Source: Alteribacter lacisalsi (GTDB lineage: Bacteria > Bacillota > Bacilli > Bacillales > Salisediminibacteriaceae). From it: a stretch of 64,000 nucleotides of DNA. Each line of letters opens with the position of its first letter. The first letter of the stretch is position 1. The notes beneath the pieces are model-generated. The model did not search any database. It saw nothing but the letters and a program-made list of their open reading frames with translations, and was not told the DNA's origin. The DNA is taken from contig NZ_PDOF01000004.1 of the NCBI RefSeq assembly GCF_003226345.1, positions 124,001 to 188,000 of the forward strand. The letters are read 5' to 3'. Position numbers and translations under genes: made by a program. Shown here piece after piece: positions 16,310 to 24,351 of this stretch.

Positions 16310-16392
16310 AACATTTTAAAGCAGGACGGCACAAAGCAGCCATGCTGTAATGCGAAAAGCAGGATCACAATTGAATAGCAGCATTTTCACAT

Positions 16393-16551
16393 GCAACAGG
16401 TGGCCACTCAGCTTAAAAGGGAAGCCCGGTTCAAAGCCGGCACGGTCGCGCCACTGTAAGGATGAAGCTCCTACGTCCTGCGCCTGTCCCCTCGGGACGG
16501 GAAGGGGGAAGGAGGAATGATTCCGAGTCAGGATACCTGCCTGTTGTCTGC
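16393..16551 (+). promoter_or_regulatory. Cobalamin (adenosylcobalamin-type) riboswitch
   Basis: All main blocks of the B12 aptamer are present in order: AACAGGTGGCC (P1 5' side), AAAAGGGAAGCCCGGT, GCCGGCACGGTCGCGCCACTGTAAG-type core (the GCCACTG box at about 16449), and the 3' GAGTCAGGATACCTGCCTGTT box at about 16525-16545, whose CCTGTT closes P1 with AACAGG. Downstream come a Shine-Dalgarno GGGAGGAG at 16572-16579 with a four-codon frame, an intrinsic terminator at 16630-16661, and then an acyl-CoA thioesterase gene. CCTCC in the terminator loop is complementary to GGGAGG, a possible antiterminator contact. Confidence 0.92.
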
Positions 16552-16583
16552 ACTTGTACCTACGCGTCATAGGGAGGAGTGAT

Positions 16584-16598
16584 ATGAACAGGCTTTAG
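16584..16598 (+). CDS. Four-codon open frame under the cobalamin riboswitch
   Basis: ATG-AAC-AGG-CTT-TAG (MNRL) with a near-perfect GGGAGGAG four bases upstream. It is either a leader peptide used by the switch or the scar of a deleted cobalamin gene. No homology can be judged at this length. Confidence 0.3.
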   Translation: MNRL

Positions 16599-16629
16599 AT
16601 TATTTACCTGTGCCTATCTGTATCCAACT

Positions 16630-16661
16630 GCTCTCTAACCTCCACGGTAGAGGGCTTTTTT
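16630..16661 (+). terminator. Intrinsic terminator between riboswitch and thioesterase gene
   Basis: GCTCTCTA and TAGAGGGC form an 8-bp stem (one G-U) with loop ACCTCCACGG, followed by six T. It ends 31 bases before the thioesterase ATG and is suited to be the expression platform of the riboswitch. Confidence 0.85.
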
Positions 16662-16691
16662 CATGAAAAAAAACGACAGGAGACCTGTAAA

Positions 16692-17159
16692 ATGACACAA
16701 ACATACCCGATGAAACGCTCTAAGACCATTCAGACAAAACTTGTTCTGCCACCCGATACAAATCATCTGCAGACGATCTTCGGCGGAAAGGTTCTGTCCT
16801 ACATTGATGAAATCGCAGCCCTGGCAGCCATGAAGCACGCCAATACCGTGGTAGTCACCGCCTCAATTGATTCTGTGGACTTCTTATCCTCCGCCAAGGT
16901 TGGGGATGCCCTTGAACTGGAGGCCCTCGTCACCTACACAGGACGGACTTCAATGGAGGTTTATGTTCGCGTCTATTCCCATAACCTTCTGAGCGGAAAA
17001 CGGACCCTGACAACCGAATCCTTCCTGACCATGGTAAGTGTGGACAGCAGCGGGCGGCCATCTCCCGTCCCTGCTGTAGTGCCTGAAACAGAGGAAGAAA
17101 AGAAGCTGTTTGAAACAGCCGAAGAACGGCGAAAGCACCGCAAAAACCGGTCATCCTGA
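16692..17159 (+). CDS. Acyl-CoA thioesterase, hotdog fold (YkhA/BFIT type)
   Basis: 155 residues. The hotdog signature NHLQTIFGGKVLSYIDEIAA matches the cytosolic acyl-CoA hydrolase family, which cleaves acyl-CoA to free acid and CoA; the C-terminal 35 residues are charged and variable. AGGAG lies nine bases before the ATG, inside a small ACAGG-aga-CCTGT hairpin that could mask it. The gene follows the cobalamin riboswitch and its terminator directly, which is an unexpected regulatory context. Exact acyl substrate unknown. Confidence 0.88.
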   Translation: MTQTYPMKRSKTIQTKLVLPPDTNHLQTIFGGKVLSYIDEIAALAAMKHANTVVVTASIDSVDFLSSAKVGDALELEALVTYTGRTSMEVYVRVYSHNLLSGKRTLTTESFLTMVSVDSSGRPSPVPAVVPETEEEKKLFETAEERRKHRKNRSS

Positions 17160-17185
17160 TTCTGTATCCTCGTGAAAATCGTAAA

Positions 17186-17235
17186 AAAACAGGCTCCCTT
17201 TCCTTGCAAAGAAGGAAAAGAGAGCCTGTTTCTGT
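17186..17235. terminator. Bidirectional terminator between convergent genes
   Basis: AACAGGCTC and GAGCCTGTT close a stem that continues through CTTTCCTT/AAGGAAAAG. On the minus strand seven T follow (end of the sugar-acid operon); on the plus strand a shorter T-rich tail ends the thioesterase transcript. Confidence 0.85.
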
Positions 17236-18231
17236 TCAGTATTTTGTTTCCAGGGAGAGCCGGTCCTCCACTTCGCGGTTAACAAGATATTTCGGAAAAA
17301 AACCATTGAGCACATCTGCGATATTCTGTGCTGACTTCCGTTTCAGCTCCTGTTCAGCTTCAACCGAATAAAACGCAGCATGGGGATTCAAGATCACCTG
17401 ATCCATCGTCAGCAGCGGGTTGTTCTTTTCAACAGGCTCTTTTTCCAGAACATCCAGCGCTGCTCCGGCAATTTCTTTTTTCCTGAGAGCGTCAATTAAT
17501 GCCTGCTCATCGATGATCGGGCCCCTTGCTGTATTAATAATACAGGCGGTTTCCTTCATGGCGGCAAACTGGTCTTTACTAATGATTTTTTCCGTGCGCG
17601 CATTTAACGGAAGGTGTACGGAAATGTAGTCGGATTCCCGGCACACCTCGTTTAGCTCCAGTAATTCTACACCGAGTTCTCCTGCCATTTCCTCAGGAAC
17701 AAACGGGTCGAAGGCAATGACCCTGAGACCGAATGCCTGTGCTTTTTTTGTCAGGTTCTGAGGAATGTTTCCGAAGCCGATCAGACCCAGCGTGGACCCT
17801 CTCAGACGGTACATGGGAGCAGCCGCGTTAAAATCCCACTCCCCTGCTTTTACATTCTGATTTAAGAGAACGGTTTTCCTCGCGCTTGCCAGGAGCAGTG
17901 CCATCGCATGATCGGCCACTTCATCCAGACAGTAGTCCGTTACGTTACTGACTACAATGCCTTTTTCATTTGCTTTAGCCACATCAACCGTATTAAAGCC
18001 GACACCGTATCTGGCAATAACTTTACAGTTGTCCAGCGCTTCAATAACCTTCGTTCCCAGTGGGGCATACTGATTGAGCAGGGCATCCGCATCCCGGCAC
18101 TTTTCAATTACTTCCTCTTCCGTACGGCACTGTTCAAACACGAGTTCCACATCCAGATCTGAGAACACATCTTTTTCAGGTTCAAACGATGTGTACTCAG
18201 AATCGGTAACGACAACCTTATATTTCGCCAT
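17236..18231 (-). CDS. D-isomer-specific 2-hydroxyacid dehydrogenase (CtBP/SerA-like)
   Basis: 331 residues with the two-domain D-2-hydroxyacid dehydrogenase fold: NAD motif LGLIGFGNIP (about 147-156), catalytic Arg in NTARG, Glu in LEKEP and His in LNPHAAF. It reduces a 2-keto acid or oxidises a 2-hydroxy acid with NAD(P). It is the last gene of the dgoD-kdgK-kdgA-rpiA series, so a role in sugar-acid or 2-ketoacid conversion is likely; 3-phosphoglycerate is a less likely substrate. GAGGTG precedes the ATG. Confidence 0.85.
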   Translation of the reverse strand: MAKYKVVVTDSEYTSFEPEKDVFSDLDVELVFEQCRTEEEVIEKCRDADALLNQYAPLGTKVIEALDNCKVIARYGVGFNTVDVAKANEKGIVVSNVTDYCLDEVADHAMALLLASARKTVLLNQNVKAGEWDFNAAAPMYRLRGSTLGLIGFGNIPQNLTKKAQAFGLRVIAFDPFVPEEMAGELGVELLELNEVCRESDYISVHLPLNARTEKIISKDQFAAMKETACIINTARGPIIDEQALIDALRKKEIAGAALDVLEKEPVEKNNPLLTMDQVILNPHAAFYSVEAEQELKRKSAQNIADVLNGFFPKYLVNREVEDRLSLETKY

Positions 18232-18256
18232 GGTTTCACCTCATCAGTCTCTTTTT

Positions 18257-18931
18257 TTATCTCCGCTCAATGGATACGTCATGGTGAGATCCAGTCACAA
18301 TCACATCTGCAAGATCCGTAAAAATTCCTGTTTCCACTACACCTGTCATCGTTTTCAGGACAGTGTGGAGTTCTGGATTGACCTTTCCCACCCCGAACGC
18401 ACAGTCCAGAATATAATTTCCGTTATCCGTCACAAATGGCACACCATCAGCCGTTCTAAGTTCGGGCCGGCAACCTGTCCCAGCCACCAGTTTTGTGGTC
18501 TTCTCCCAGGCAAACGGGGTAATTTCAACGGGTACCGGGAATTTCCCGAGCTCGTCCACCCGTTTGCTGTAATCAACGATGATGATTTTCATCTCCGCAA
18601 GTTCGAGGATCATTTTCTCACGGAGAAGAGACCCACCCCCGCCTTTAATCAGGGTAAAATTGCGGTCGGCTTCGTCTGCTCCGTCAACAGCGAGATCCAG
18701 ACGATCGACCTGATCGATTCCGATTACCGGGATGCCCAGCTCCCGGGCCAGCTTCTCCGTTTTCACTGAAGAGGAAACGCCCGTTACGTTCAGACCTTCC
18801 CTGACACGCTCACCGAGCTTTTTCAGCATCCAGTTTACTGTCGTGCCGGAGCCCAGACCTATCGTCATTTTGTCCTCAATGAATGTGACTGCCTTTTCCC
18901 CGGCACGGCGTTTCATATTTTCTGACGTCAT
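18257..18931 (-). CDS. rpiA: Ribose-5-phosphate isomerase A
   Basis: 224 residues from the ATG at 18931 (AAGGTG upstream); a GTG three codons earlier at 18940 is possible. Family motifs IGLGSGTT, DLAVDGADE and KGGGGSLLREK are all present, with the catalytic Glu in that last region. It interconverts ribose-5-phosphate and ribulose-5-phosphate. In this operon it would link 6-phosphogluconate-derived ribulose-5-phosphate with the pentose phosphate pathway. Confidence 0.93.
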   Translation of the reverse strand: MTSENMKRRAGEKAVTFIEDKMTIGLGSGTTVNWMLKKLGERVREGLNVTGVSSSVKTEKLARELGIPVIGIDQVDRLDLAVDGADEADRNFTLIKGGGGSLLREKMILELAEMKIIIVDYSKRVDELGKFPVPVEITPFAWEKTTKLVAGTGCRPELRTADGVPFVTDNGNYILDCAFGVGKVNPELHTVLKTMTGVVETGIFTDLADVIVTGSHHDVSIERR

Positions 18932-18941
18932 TTCCTTCACC

Positions 18942-19568
18942 TTACTTCACTTTACTCATAATCCGCCTGGCACGGGCGGTGATTTCATGGAAGCTGCTGC
19001 TTTCAACGGCTTTGCTGTCCACCAGGGAACTCCCCATTCCACAGGCAACAGCGCCTGCGTTCCAGTAATCCTGGATATTTTCCTCATGAATCCCCCCGGT
19101 AGGAACGATTGGAATGTGAGGAAACGGCCCTTTAAGCTCTTTAATATAGCGCGGTCCGAATGCCGAGGCAGGGAACACCTTCACGCAGTCCGCTCCATGC
19201 TCCACCGCCTGCACCATTTCAGTTGGGGTAAGGACACCGGGAATGGAGATAACCCCGTACCGCTTCGCTGCTTTGACAACACTCTCATTATAGTTCGGGG
19301 AAAAGATAAAGGCTGCCCCCGCGTGAATGGCATTGACAGCCGTCACTTCATCCATGACGGTACCGGCACCAATCCAGGCCCGGTCTCCGTATCTTTTGTT
19401 GAGTTCAGCAAGTGTACGGGCTGAATCCGGCTTCTGCATCGTTAATTCGAGATTGGTAATCCCGCCCTCCAGCAGGGCTTCCACAATGTCGTATACTTTG
19501 TCTTCCGGCGGCGTTCTTAATACAGCTATAACTGGGGATTCTTCAAGCTGCTTCAGATTTGATCCCAT
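18942..19568 (-). CDS. kdgA: 2-keto-3-deoxy-6-phosphogluconate/-galactonate aldolase
   Basis: 208 residues, KDPG/KHG aldolase family: Arg in AVLRTP, Glu in LELTMQ, and Schiff-base Lys in DCVKVFPASAFGP, with the phosphate-binding PTGGI loop. It splits the phosphorylated keto-deoxy sugar acid into pyruvate and glyceraldehyde-3-phosphate. The ATG at 19568 has GAGGTG seven bases upstream; a start six codons earlier lacks one. Gene order with kdgK and dgoD fits the DeLey-Doudoroff galactonate route. Confidence 0.92.
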   Translation of the reverse strand: MGSNLKQLEESPVIAVLRTPPEDKVYDIVEALLEGGITNLELTMQKPDSARTLAELNKRYGDRAWIGAGTVMDEVTAVNAIHAGAAFIFSPNYNESVVKAAKRYGVISIPGVLTPTEMVQAVEHGADCVKVFPASAFGPRYIKELKGPFPHIPIVPTGGIHEENIQDYWNAGAVACGMGSSLVDSKAVESSSFHEITARARRIMSKVK

Positions 19569-19594
19569 TTCCAAACACCTCTCCATTCCTTCTG

Positions 19595-20584
19595 TTATCG
19601 GTTTACTTCCTCTACTACGGTTCCTTCTGTTTCTGCTTCTGCCTGCCTGATCATCGCATCAAGCTCCGCCTCTCTTGGAAAGCCTTCAATATCTCCTGAA
19701 ACCTGCACCGTAACTGCGCCGGCTGCATTTCCATATTTAACAGCTTCCTTCATACCGGCGTTTTTCAGACATGCGCTCAGGAAGCCGGCTGCAAATGCGT
19801 CGCCCGCACCGATTGGATCAATCACTTCGGAAACGGGATAGCCCGGCACCGTCCCGGATTCTTCAGGAGTGGAAAAATAAGCGCCCTTTGCGCCAAGCTT
19901 TACAATGACAGTGACCTCAGGGTTTTTCTTCCGGTAAAAGGCGGCTATCTCCTCTTCATCATAGCTTCCTGTCAGCTGCCAGCCTTCTGTCTGACCGATA
20001 AGGATGATATCAGAACGTTCGGCAATGTGGTTCAGCCGGGTGACAGCCTCCTGCCGGTCAGGCCAGAGCTTCAGACGGATGTTCGGGTCAAATACGACCG
20101 GAATATTCTGCTCGCGGCTGATTTTCAGCAGTTCCTCGGTAACTTCAGAGCAGCTTTCGCTTAAAGCAGGTAGAATCCCTGATACGAGAACGTACCTGGC
20201 TTCTTTAAAATAGCTGCGGTCAAGAAGAGACTTATCGAGCCTGCTTGCAGCAGAGCCAGCGCGGTAATAGTAGACATTTACCGCATTACCTGACTTTCTT
20301 TCCTTGAAAAACACCCCCGTTGGTGCCTCGTGATCCACACTTACCAGAGAAGTGTCGACCCCTTCCCCGCGAATCACCTGGCGGACATAATTTCCGAACG
20401 GGTCGTTACCGATACGGCTGATCCAGCCGGCCCGGTGGCCAAGACGGCTCAGACCCACCGCCACATTGGACTCCGCCCCGCCGATCTGCTTTGTAAAGGA
20501 GTGGGCATATTCCAGCGGTACCGACTGGTCGGGATTTAAAATAATCATTGTTTCCCCGGCTGTGATAACTTCCGGCAGATTCAT
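19595..20584 (-). CDS. kdgK: 2-keto-3-deoxygluconate/galactonate kinase, PfkB family
   Basis: 329 residues. PfkB signatures: N-terminal IGGAESNVAVGLSRLG and the C-terminal catalytic motif DPIGAGDAFAAGF with the base Asp. It phosphorylates the product of galactonate dehydratase for cleavage by the aldolase encoded directly downstream. GGAGG lies about eight bases before the ATG. Confidence 0.92.
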   Translation of the reverse strand: MNLPEVITAGETMIILNPDQSVPLEYAHSFTKQIGGAESNVAVGLSRLGHRAGWISRIGNDPFGNYVRQVIRGEGVDTSLVSVDHEAPTGVFFKERKSGNAVNVYYYRAGSAASRLDKSLLDRSYFKEARYVLVSGILPALSESCSEVTEELLKISREQNIPVVFDPNIRLKLWPDRQEAVTRLNHIAERSDIILIGQTEGWQLTGSYDEEEIAAFYRKKNPEVTVIVKLGAKGAYFSTPEESGTVPGYPVSEVIDPIGAGDAFAAGFLSACLKNAGMKEAVKYGNAAGAVTVQVSGDIEGFPREAELDAMIRQAEAETEGTVVEEVNR

Positions 20585-20621
20585 GAACAGACCTCCTCTT
20601 CCAATTTAACGAACCCTTTTT

Positions 20622-21770
20622 CTACCACTCTGCGACACTGCCGTCTTTGTGGCGCCAGACCGGGTTCTTCCATCTAAACTGATCATCGTGGGCACGGCGG
20701 ATTTTTTCCTCGTCAATTTCCACACCGAGACCCGGTCCTTTCGGAAGCGCAACGTGACCTTCATTAAAATGAAAGACCGACTCGTCCTTCACGTAATCCT
20801 TCAGATCATTTCCAACATTATAGTGAATACCAAAGCTCTGCTCCTGAATGAAGGCATTGTGCGAAACGGCATCCACCTGCAGGCAGGAAGCAAGGGCAAT
20901 CGGTCCGAGCGGACAGTGAGGGGCGAGTGCGATATCATAGGCTTCTGCCATCGCGGCAATCTTTCTGCACTCCGTTATGCCTCCCGCATGGGACAGATCA
21001 GGCTGAATAATATCCGCATAGCCCTGTTCAAAGAGCGGTTTAAAATCCCATCTCGAATACATTCTCTCTCCTGTAGCAATTGGAATGCTCGTGTGGCGTG
21101 CAATTTCTGCCAGCGCTTCATTGTTTTCCGGCAGAACAGGCTCCTCGATAAACATCGGTCTGTAGGGCTCGAGTGCTTTTGCGAGTATTTTGGCCATCGG
21201 TTTGTGGACCCGGCCGTGAAAATCAATTCCCACGTCCACCTTATCGCCTACCGCGTCTCGGATCGCTGCAATCCGGTTTACCGCCTCATCTATTTTCGTA
21301 TAGGAATCGATGTACTGAAGTTCGTTGGTTGCGTTCATCTTCACTGCGGTAAAACCCTGTTCGAGCTGCTGCTGGACAGCACTTGCCACATCGTCGGGTC
21401 TGTCTCCCCCGATCCAGGAGTAGACGCGCATTTTATCCCGGCAGGCCCCTCCCAGGAGCTCGTAAACCGGTACATCAAGCCATTTCCCCTTAATATCCCA
21501 GAGCGCCTGGTCGATGCCTGAAATCGCACTCATATGAACCGGACCTCCGCGGTAAAACCCTCCGCGGTAAAGGACATTCCAGATGTCTTCAATCGCAAGG
21601 GGATTGGCTCCTATTAGGTAGTCTTTAAGCTCCTCCACCGCAGCTTTAACTGTATGGGCACGGCCTTCGACCACCGGCTCGCCCCATCCTGTGACTCCTT
21701 CATCGGTTTCCACTTTCAGAAAGCACCACCTCGGCGGCACGACAAAACATTCCATAGACGTTATTCTCAT
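20622..21770 (-). CDS. dgoD: Galactonate dehydratase (enolase superfamily)
   Basis: 382 residues, the usual DgoD size. Mandelate-racemase-type fold: acid ligands in [12 protein letters not shown] and TGERM, and the catalytic His region [12 protein letters not shown]. It dehydrates D-galactonate to 2-keto-3-deoxygalactonate. First gene of the degradative operon after the TRAP-transporter genes. A strong terminator of the transporter operon lies just upstream, so this operon probably has its own promoter in 21771-21810. Other hexonate substrates of the subgroup are possible. Confidence 0.92.
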   Translation of the reverse strand: MRITSMECFVVPPRWCFLKVETDEGVTGWGEPVVEGRAHTVKAAVEELKDYLIGANPLAIEDIWNVLYRGGFYRGGPVHMSAISGIDQALWDIKGKWLDVPVYELLGGACRDKMRVYSWIGGDRPDDVASAVQQQLEQGFTAVKMNATNELQYIDSYTKIDEAVNRIAAIRDAVGDKVDVGIDFHGRVHKPMAKILAKALEPYRPMFIEEPVLPENNEALAEIARHTSIPIATGERMYSRWDFKPLFEQGYADIIQPDLSHAGGITECRKIAAMAEAYDIALAPHCPLGPIALASCLQVDAVSHNAFIQEQSFGIHYNVGNDLKDYVKDESVFHFNEGHVALPKGPGLGVEIDEEKIRRAHDDQFRWKNPVWRHKDGSVAEW

Positions 21771-21810
21771 AAGTTTCGGCTCCTCCTCTGATCATCTCTG
21801 TACGACTGCA

Positions 21811-21853
21811 AAAAAAGAGCGGTGGGAAGACGGACCGTCGTCCGGCCACCCGC
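21811..21853 (-). terminator. Terminator of the TRAP/HPr-like operon
   Basis: On the minus strand GCGGGTGGCCGGAC pairs with GTCCG...CCCACCGC around GACG and is followed by seven T. It is now separated from the last gene of its operon by the MITE at 21874-22055. Confidence 0.85.
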
Positions 21854-21873
21854 CGCCTGTACCTGAACTTAAA

Positions 21874-22055
21874 GCTGGTTTCTGAAAAATTGTTGTTTTA
21901 TTACGCTGCAGGCGGATGCTTTCCGCGGGCATCGTTTCATCCTCTTCGGGAAAAACGCCCTGCGGGGTCTTCAACTAATGCTATTCCCGCAGGAGTCACC
22001 GCCTTCCGCTTCATATTCATTAATTCTTTAGCAGCAATCTATACGATCACAGCCT
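21874..22055. repeat. MITE-like element, copy B1, with 8-bp TSD
   Basis: Core with GCTTTCCGCGGG, CTGCGGGGTCTTC and TTCCCGCAGGAGTC. Imperfect inverted ends: GCTGGTTTCTGAAAAATTG on the left and CAATCTATACGATCACAGCC on the right. Direct repeats AACTTAAA at 21866-21873 and 22056-22063 mark the insertion. The right end supplies the AG of the stop codon of the neighbouring HPr-like gene. Confidence 0.8.
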
Positions 22056-22311
22056 AACTTAAAAACTGAACCACTTTACCGAGGGCCTCTTCTGCGTCTG
22101 ATCCTTCGGCGCGCAGGGTGACTCTGTCCCCGTTGCCGATGCGGAGACTTACGAGACCGAGAAGGCTTTTCACGTTCGCTTCCACAACGTTCCCGCCTGA
22201 ACGGTTCACCAGGTAAACATCTGATTTAAACGGGGCAAGCAGCTGGGTCAGTTCCACGATCGTCTGTTTTTCGTTCAGGTTAATGGTAATTTCGGCTGTA
22301 TGCTTTTCCAT
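22054..22311 (-). CDS. HPr/Crh-like protein without the phosphorylatable histidine
   Basis: 85 residues, HPr length and fold pattern. The regulatory Ser region is kept (KSLLGLVSL, Ser49, equivalent to HPr Ser46), as is the C-terminal TLRAEGSDAEEAL. The active-site stretch normally GxHARPA is replaced by NEKQTIV, so there is no His15 and no PTS phosphotransfer is expected. Crh of B. subtilis is the known precedent for a Ser46-only HPr paralogue acting with CcpA. It has a strong AAGGAGGTGG site and is the last gene of the TRAP operon. Its TAG stop straddles the TSD and the MITE end. Confidence 0.75.
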   Translation of the reverse strand: MEKHTAEITINLNEKQTIVELTQLLAPFKSDVYLVNRSGGNVVEANVKSLLGLVSLRIGNGDRVTLRAEGSDAEEALGKVVQFLS

Positions 22312-22365
22312 ACAACCACCTCCTTAAAGGGATTTATGACAATTGTTCCCCGCTCTCTGCCCTGG

Positions 22366-23646
22366 CTATCTGAATGACGGAAGATACAGGGATATCTGCG
22401 GGATAAAGGTGATGATCAGAAGTGCGATAATCATCATCACGAAGTAAGGGATAACCCCTCTGGCAATCGACATAATCGACAGCCCCGAGATTCCCGAACT
22501 CACAAACAGGTTTACCCCTAACGGCGGCGTAATAAATCCAATTGCAAGTGTCACAATCATGACCATACCGAAATGAACCGGATCGTAACCGAATTCTATC
22601 GCAACCGGAAGCAGAAGCGGTGTAAGAATGATAATGGCTGCGAGTGTGTCCATGAAACAACCTACAATCAGCAGCAGTATAATAATGAGGATCATGATGA
22701 TGACTGGATTTTCGGAAATCGTCACCATCCAGTTTGCGATCCGCGTTGGCACCTGCTGCCTGGTGAGAAGCTGACCGAAAGCGGTCGCAGAACCTACTAC
22801 CACAAGGACCGTTGCTGTCGTCAGGGAACCGGAAGCGAGAACACTCGGCACTTTTGACAGCGGAAGCTCACGATAAACAAATACACTCACAATCAGGCCG
22901 TAGACAACAGCGATTACAGCTGCTTCAGTGGGTGTAAAGATGCCCCCATATATACCACCAAGAATAATAATCGGAATGAGAAGGGCCCACTTGGCATCCC
23001 AGCATTCCCTCCCGAATTTTTTAAAGGAAAACGGCTCGGTTGTGGTTCCTTTATAGCCCATCTTTTTTGAATAAAAGTAGGCAAATGCAATTAATCCGGC
23101 AGCAACAATCAGACCCGGGAAAATACCGGCAATGAACAGATCCCCGATTGACGTGGAACCGGTTACCCCGTACATCACCATCGGAATACTCGGAGGGATC
23201 ATGACACCGAGAGAGCCTGCTGCAGCGACAGTTGCCGTTGCAAATCGCTTATCATAGCCAAGGTTGACCATCGCCGGAATCATCATACCTCCGATTGCGG
23301 CTACAGTCGCCGGTGCAGATCCTGAGATGGCTGCAAAAAACAGAGCGGTAATAATGGTCGCAATGGCAAAGCCGCCTGTTTTGTTGCCGACCAGGGAATT
23401 AGCAACGCCAAACAGTCGTTCCGTAATTCCTCCCCGTCCCATAATCTCACCGGCAATAATGAAGAATGGCACAGCCATCAGTGGAAATGAATCGATCGAC
23501 GTTACCATGGCCTGCGCCAGGAATTCAAATGACAGCACATCGGCAAACATAATGGTGAGCAGTGTTGCAACGCCCAGTGCAATTCCGACCGGCACACTCA
23601 GCGCCAGTAAGATCGCAAAGCTTATAAACAATATTGCCTCAGTCAC
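22366..23646 (-). CDS. dctM: TRAP transporter large permease (DctM)
   Basis: 426 residues, about 12 hydrophobic segments over the whole length, with the DctM signatures MAVPFFIIAGEIM, SGSAPATVAAIG and IPPSIPMVMYG. It forms the ion-coupled translocation pore for a carboxylate or sugar acid. GTG start with GGAGGG upstream. Operon: dctP-dctQ-dctM-HPr-like, downstream of gnd. Confidence 0.95.
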   Translation of the reverse strand: MTEAILFISFAILLALSVPVGIALGVATLLTIMFADVLSFEFLAQAMVTSIDSFPLMAVPFFIIAGEIMGRGGITERLFGVANSLVGNKTGGFAIATIITALFFAAISGSAPATVAAIGGMMIPAMVNLGYDKRFATATVAAAGSLGVMIPPSIPMVMYGVTGSTSIGDLFIAGIFPGLIVAAGLIAFAYFYSKKMGYKGTTTEPFSFKKFGRECWDAKWALLIPIIILGGIYGGIFTPTEAAVIAVVYGLIVSVFVYRELPLSKVPSVLASGSLTTATVLVVVGSATAFGQLLTRQQVPTRIANWMVTISENPVIIMILIIILLLIVGCFMDTLAAIIILTPLLLPVAIEFGYDPVHFGMVMIVTLAIGFITPPLGVNLFVSSGISGLSIMSIARGVIPYFVMMIIALLIITFIPQISLYLPSFR

Positions 23647-23658
23647 GGTTTCTCCCTC

Positions 23659-24270
23659 CTATCTATCCGTTTTTGGATTGTCGTTATCGGTTTTTATCAG
23701 GTCTTCAGGATTTTCCTTTTCACTGCTTTCAATCAGCTCGTCCTGATCCTCAAGGGCCTTATCATGTTCAAGTTCAACAGAGAAATCGCCTTTACCGGCA
23801 AGGGCACGCCCTTGCTGAATGAGCTGCTGAATAAGACGGATGATCGTCAGCCCCATTCCAACCGGTGTTGCCAGATACACAAATCCCATAGGAATACCAA
23901 GCCCCGGTGATCTCTGACCGAGTTCAAGAATACGCTGGGCAATATCATTGCCGTAATAGACAATAACGGCAGCAAACGCAAGGAAAATAACATTGGAAAT
24001 CATGTTCAGGATGATTTTCCCCCGCTCCTTAAACAGAACGAGCAGGACATCCACTTTAATATGCCGCTGTTTCTTAATGCCGTAACTGATTCCGATATAG
24101 ACGAGCCAGATGAACGAGAACCGCGCCAGCTCCTCCGACCACGGAAGGGAATTATCGAGGACTGCCCGCATGAAGATCTGCAGGGCAATGATAAATACCA
24201 TGATGCCGGAAAAAATAACGAGCAGCACTTCTTCTATGTGCTCATCCAGCCATCGTATAACACGCATCAT
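23659..24270 (-). CDS. dctQ: TRAP transporter small permease (DctQ)
   Basis: 203 residues with four hydrophobic helices in the first 165 residues and the typical LPWSEELARFSFIW motif; a charged tail of about 35 residues follows. It partners the large permease. AAAGGCGG lies before the double ATG. Confidence 0.93.
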   Translation of the reverse strand: MMRVIRWLDEHIEEVLLVIFSGIMVFIIALQIFMRAVLDNSLPWSEELARFSFIWLVYIGISYGIKKQRHIKVDVLLVLFKERGKIILNMISNVIFLAFAAVIVYYGNDIAQRILELGQRSPGLGIPMGFVYLATPVGMGLTIIRLIQQLIQQGRALAGKGDFSVELEHDKALEDQDELIESSEKENPEDLIKTDNDNPKTDR

Positions 24271-24351
24271 AAGTACACCGCCTTTCCAGCACAGAAACTG
24301 GTTGATTAATTGAGCAGAAGGAACTGCCGCTCAGCAGTTCCTTCACGTTTA

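Noticed and set aside
21792-21974. 60-codon minus-strand frame across MITE B1 and the TRAP terminator
   Set aside because: Half of it is MITE sequence and half is the former 3' end of the HPr-like frame and terminator; no ribosome binding site.
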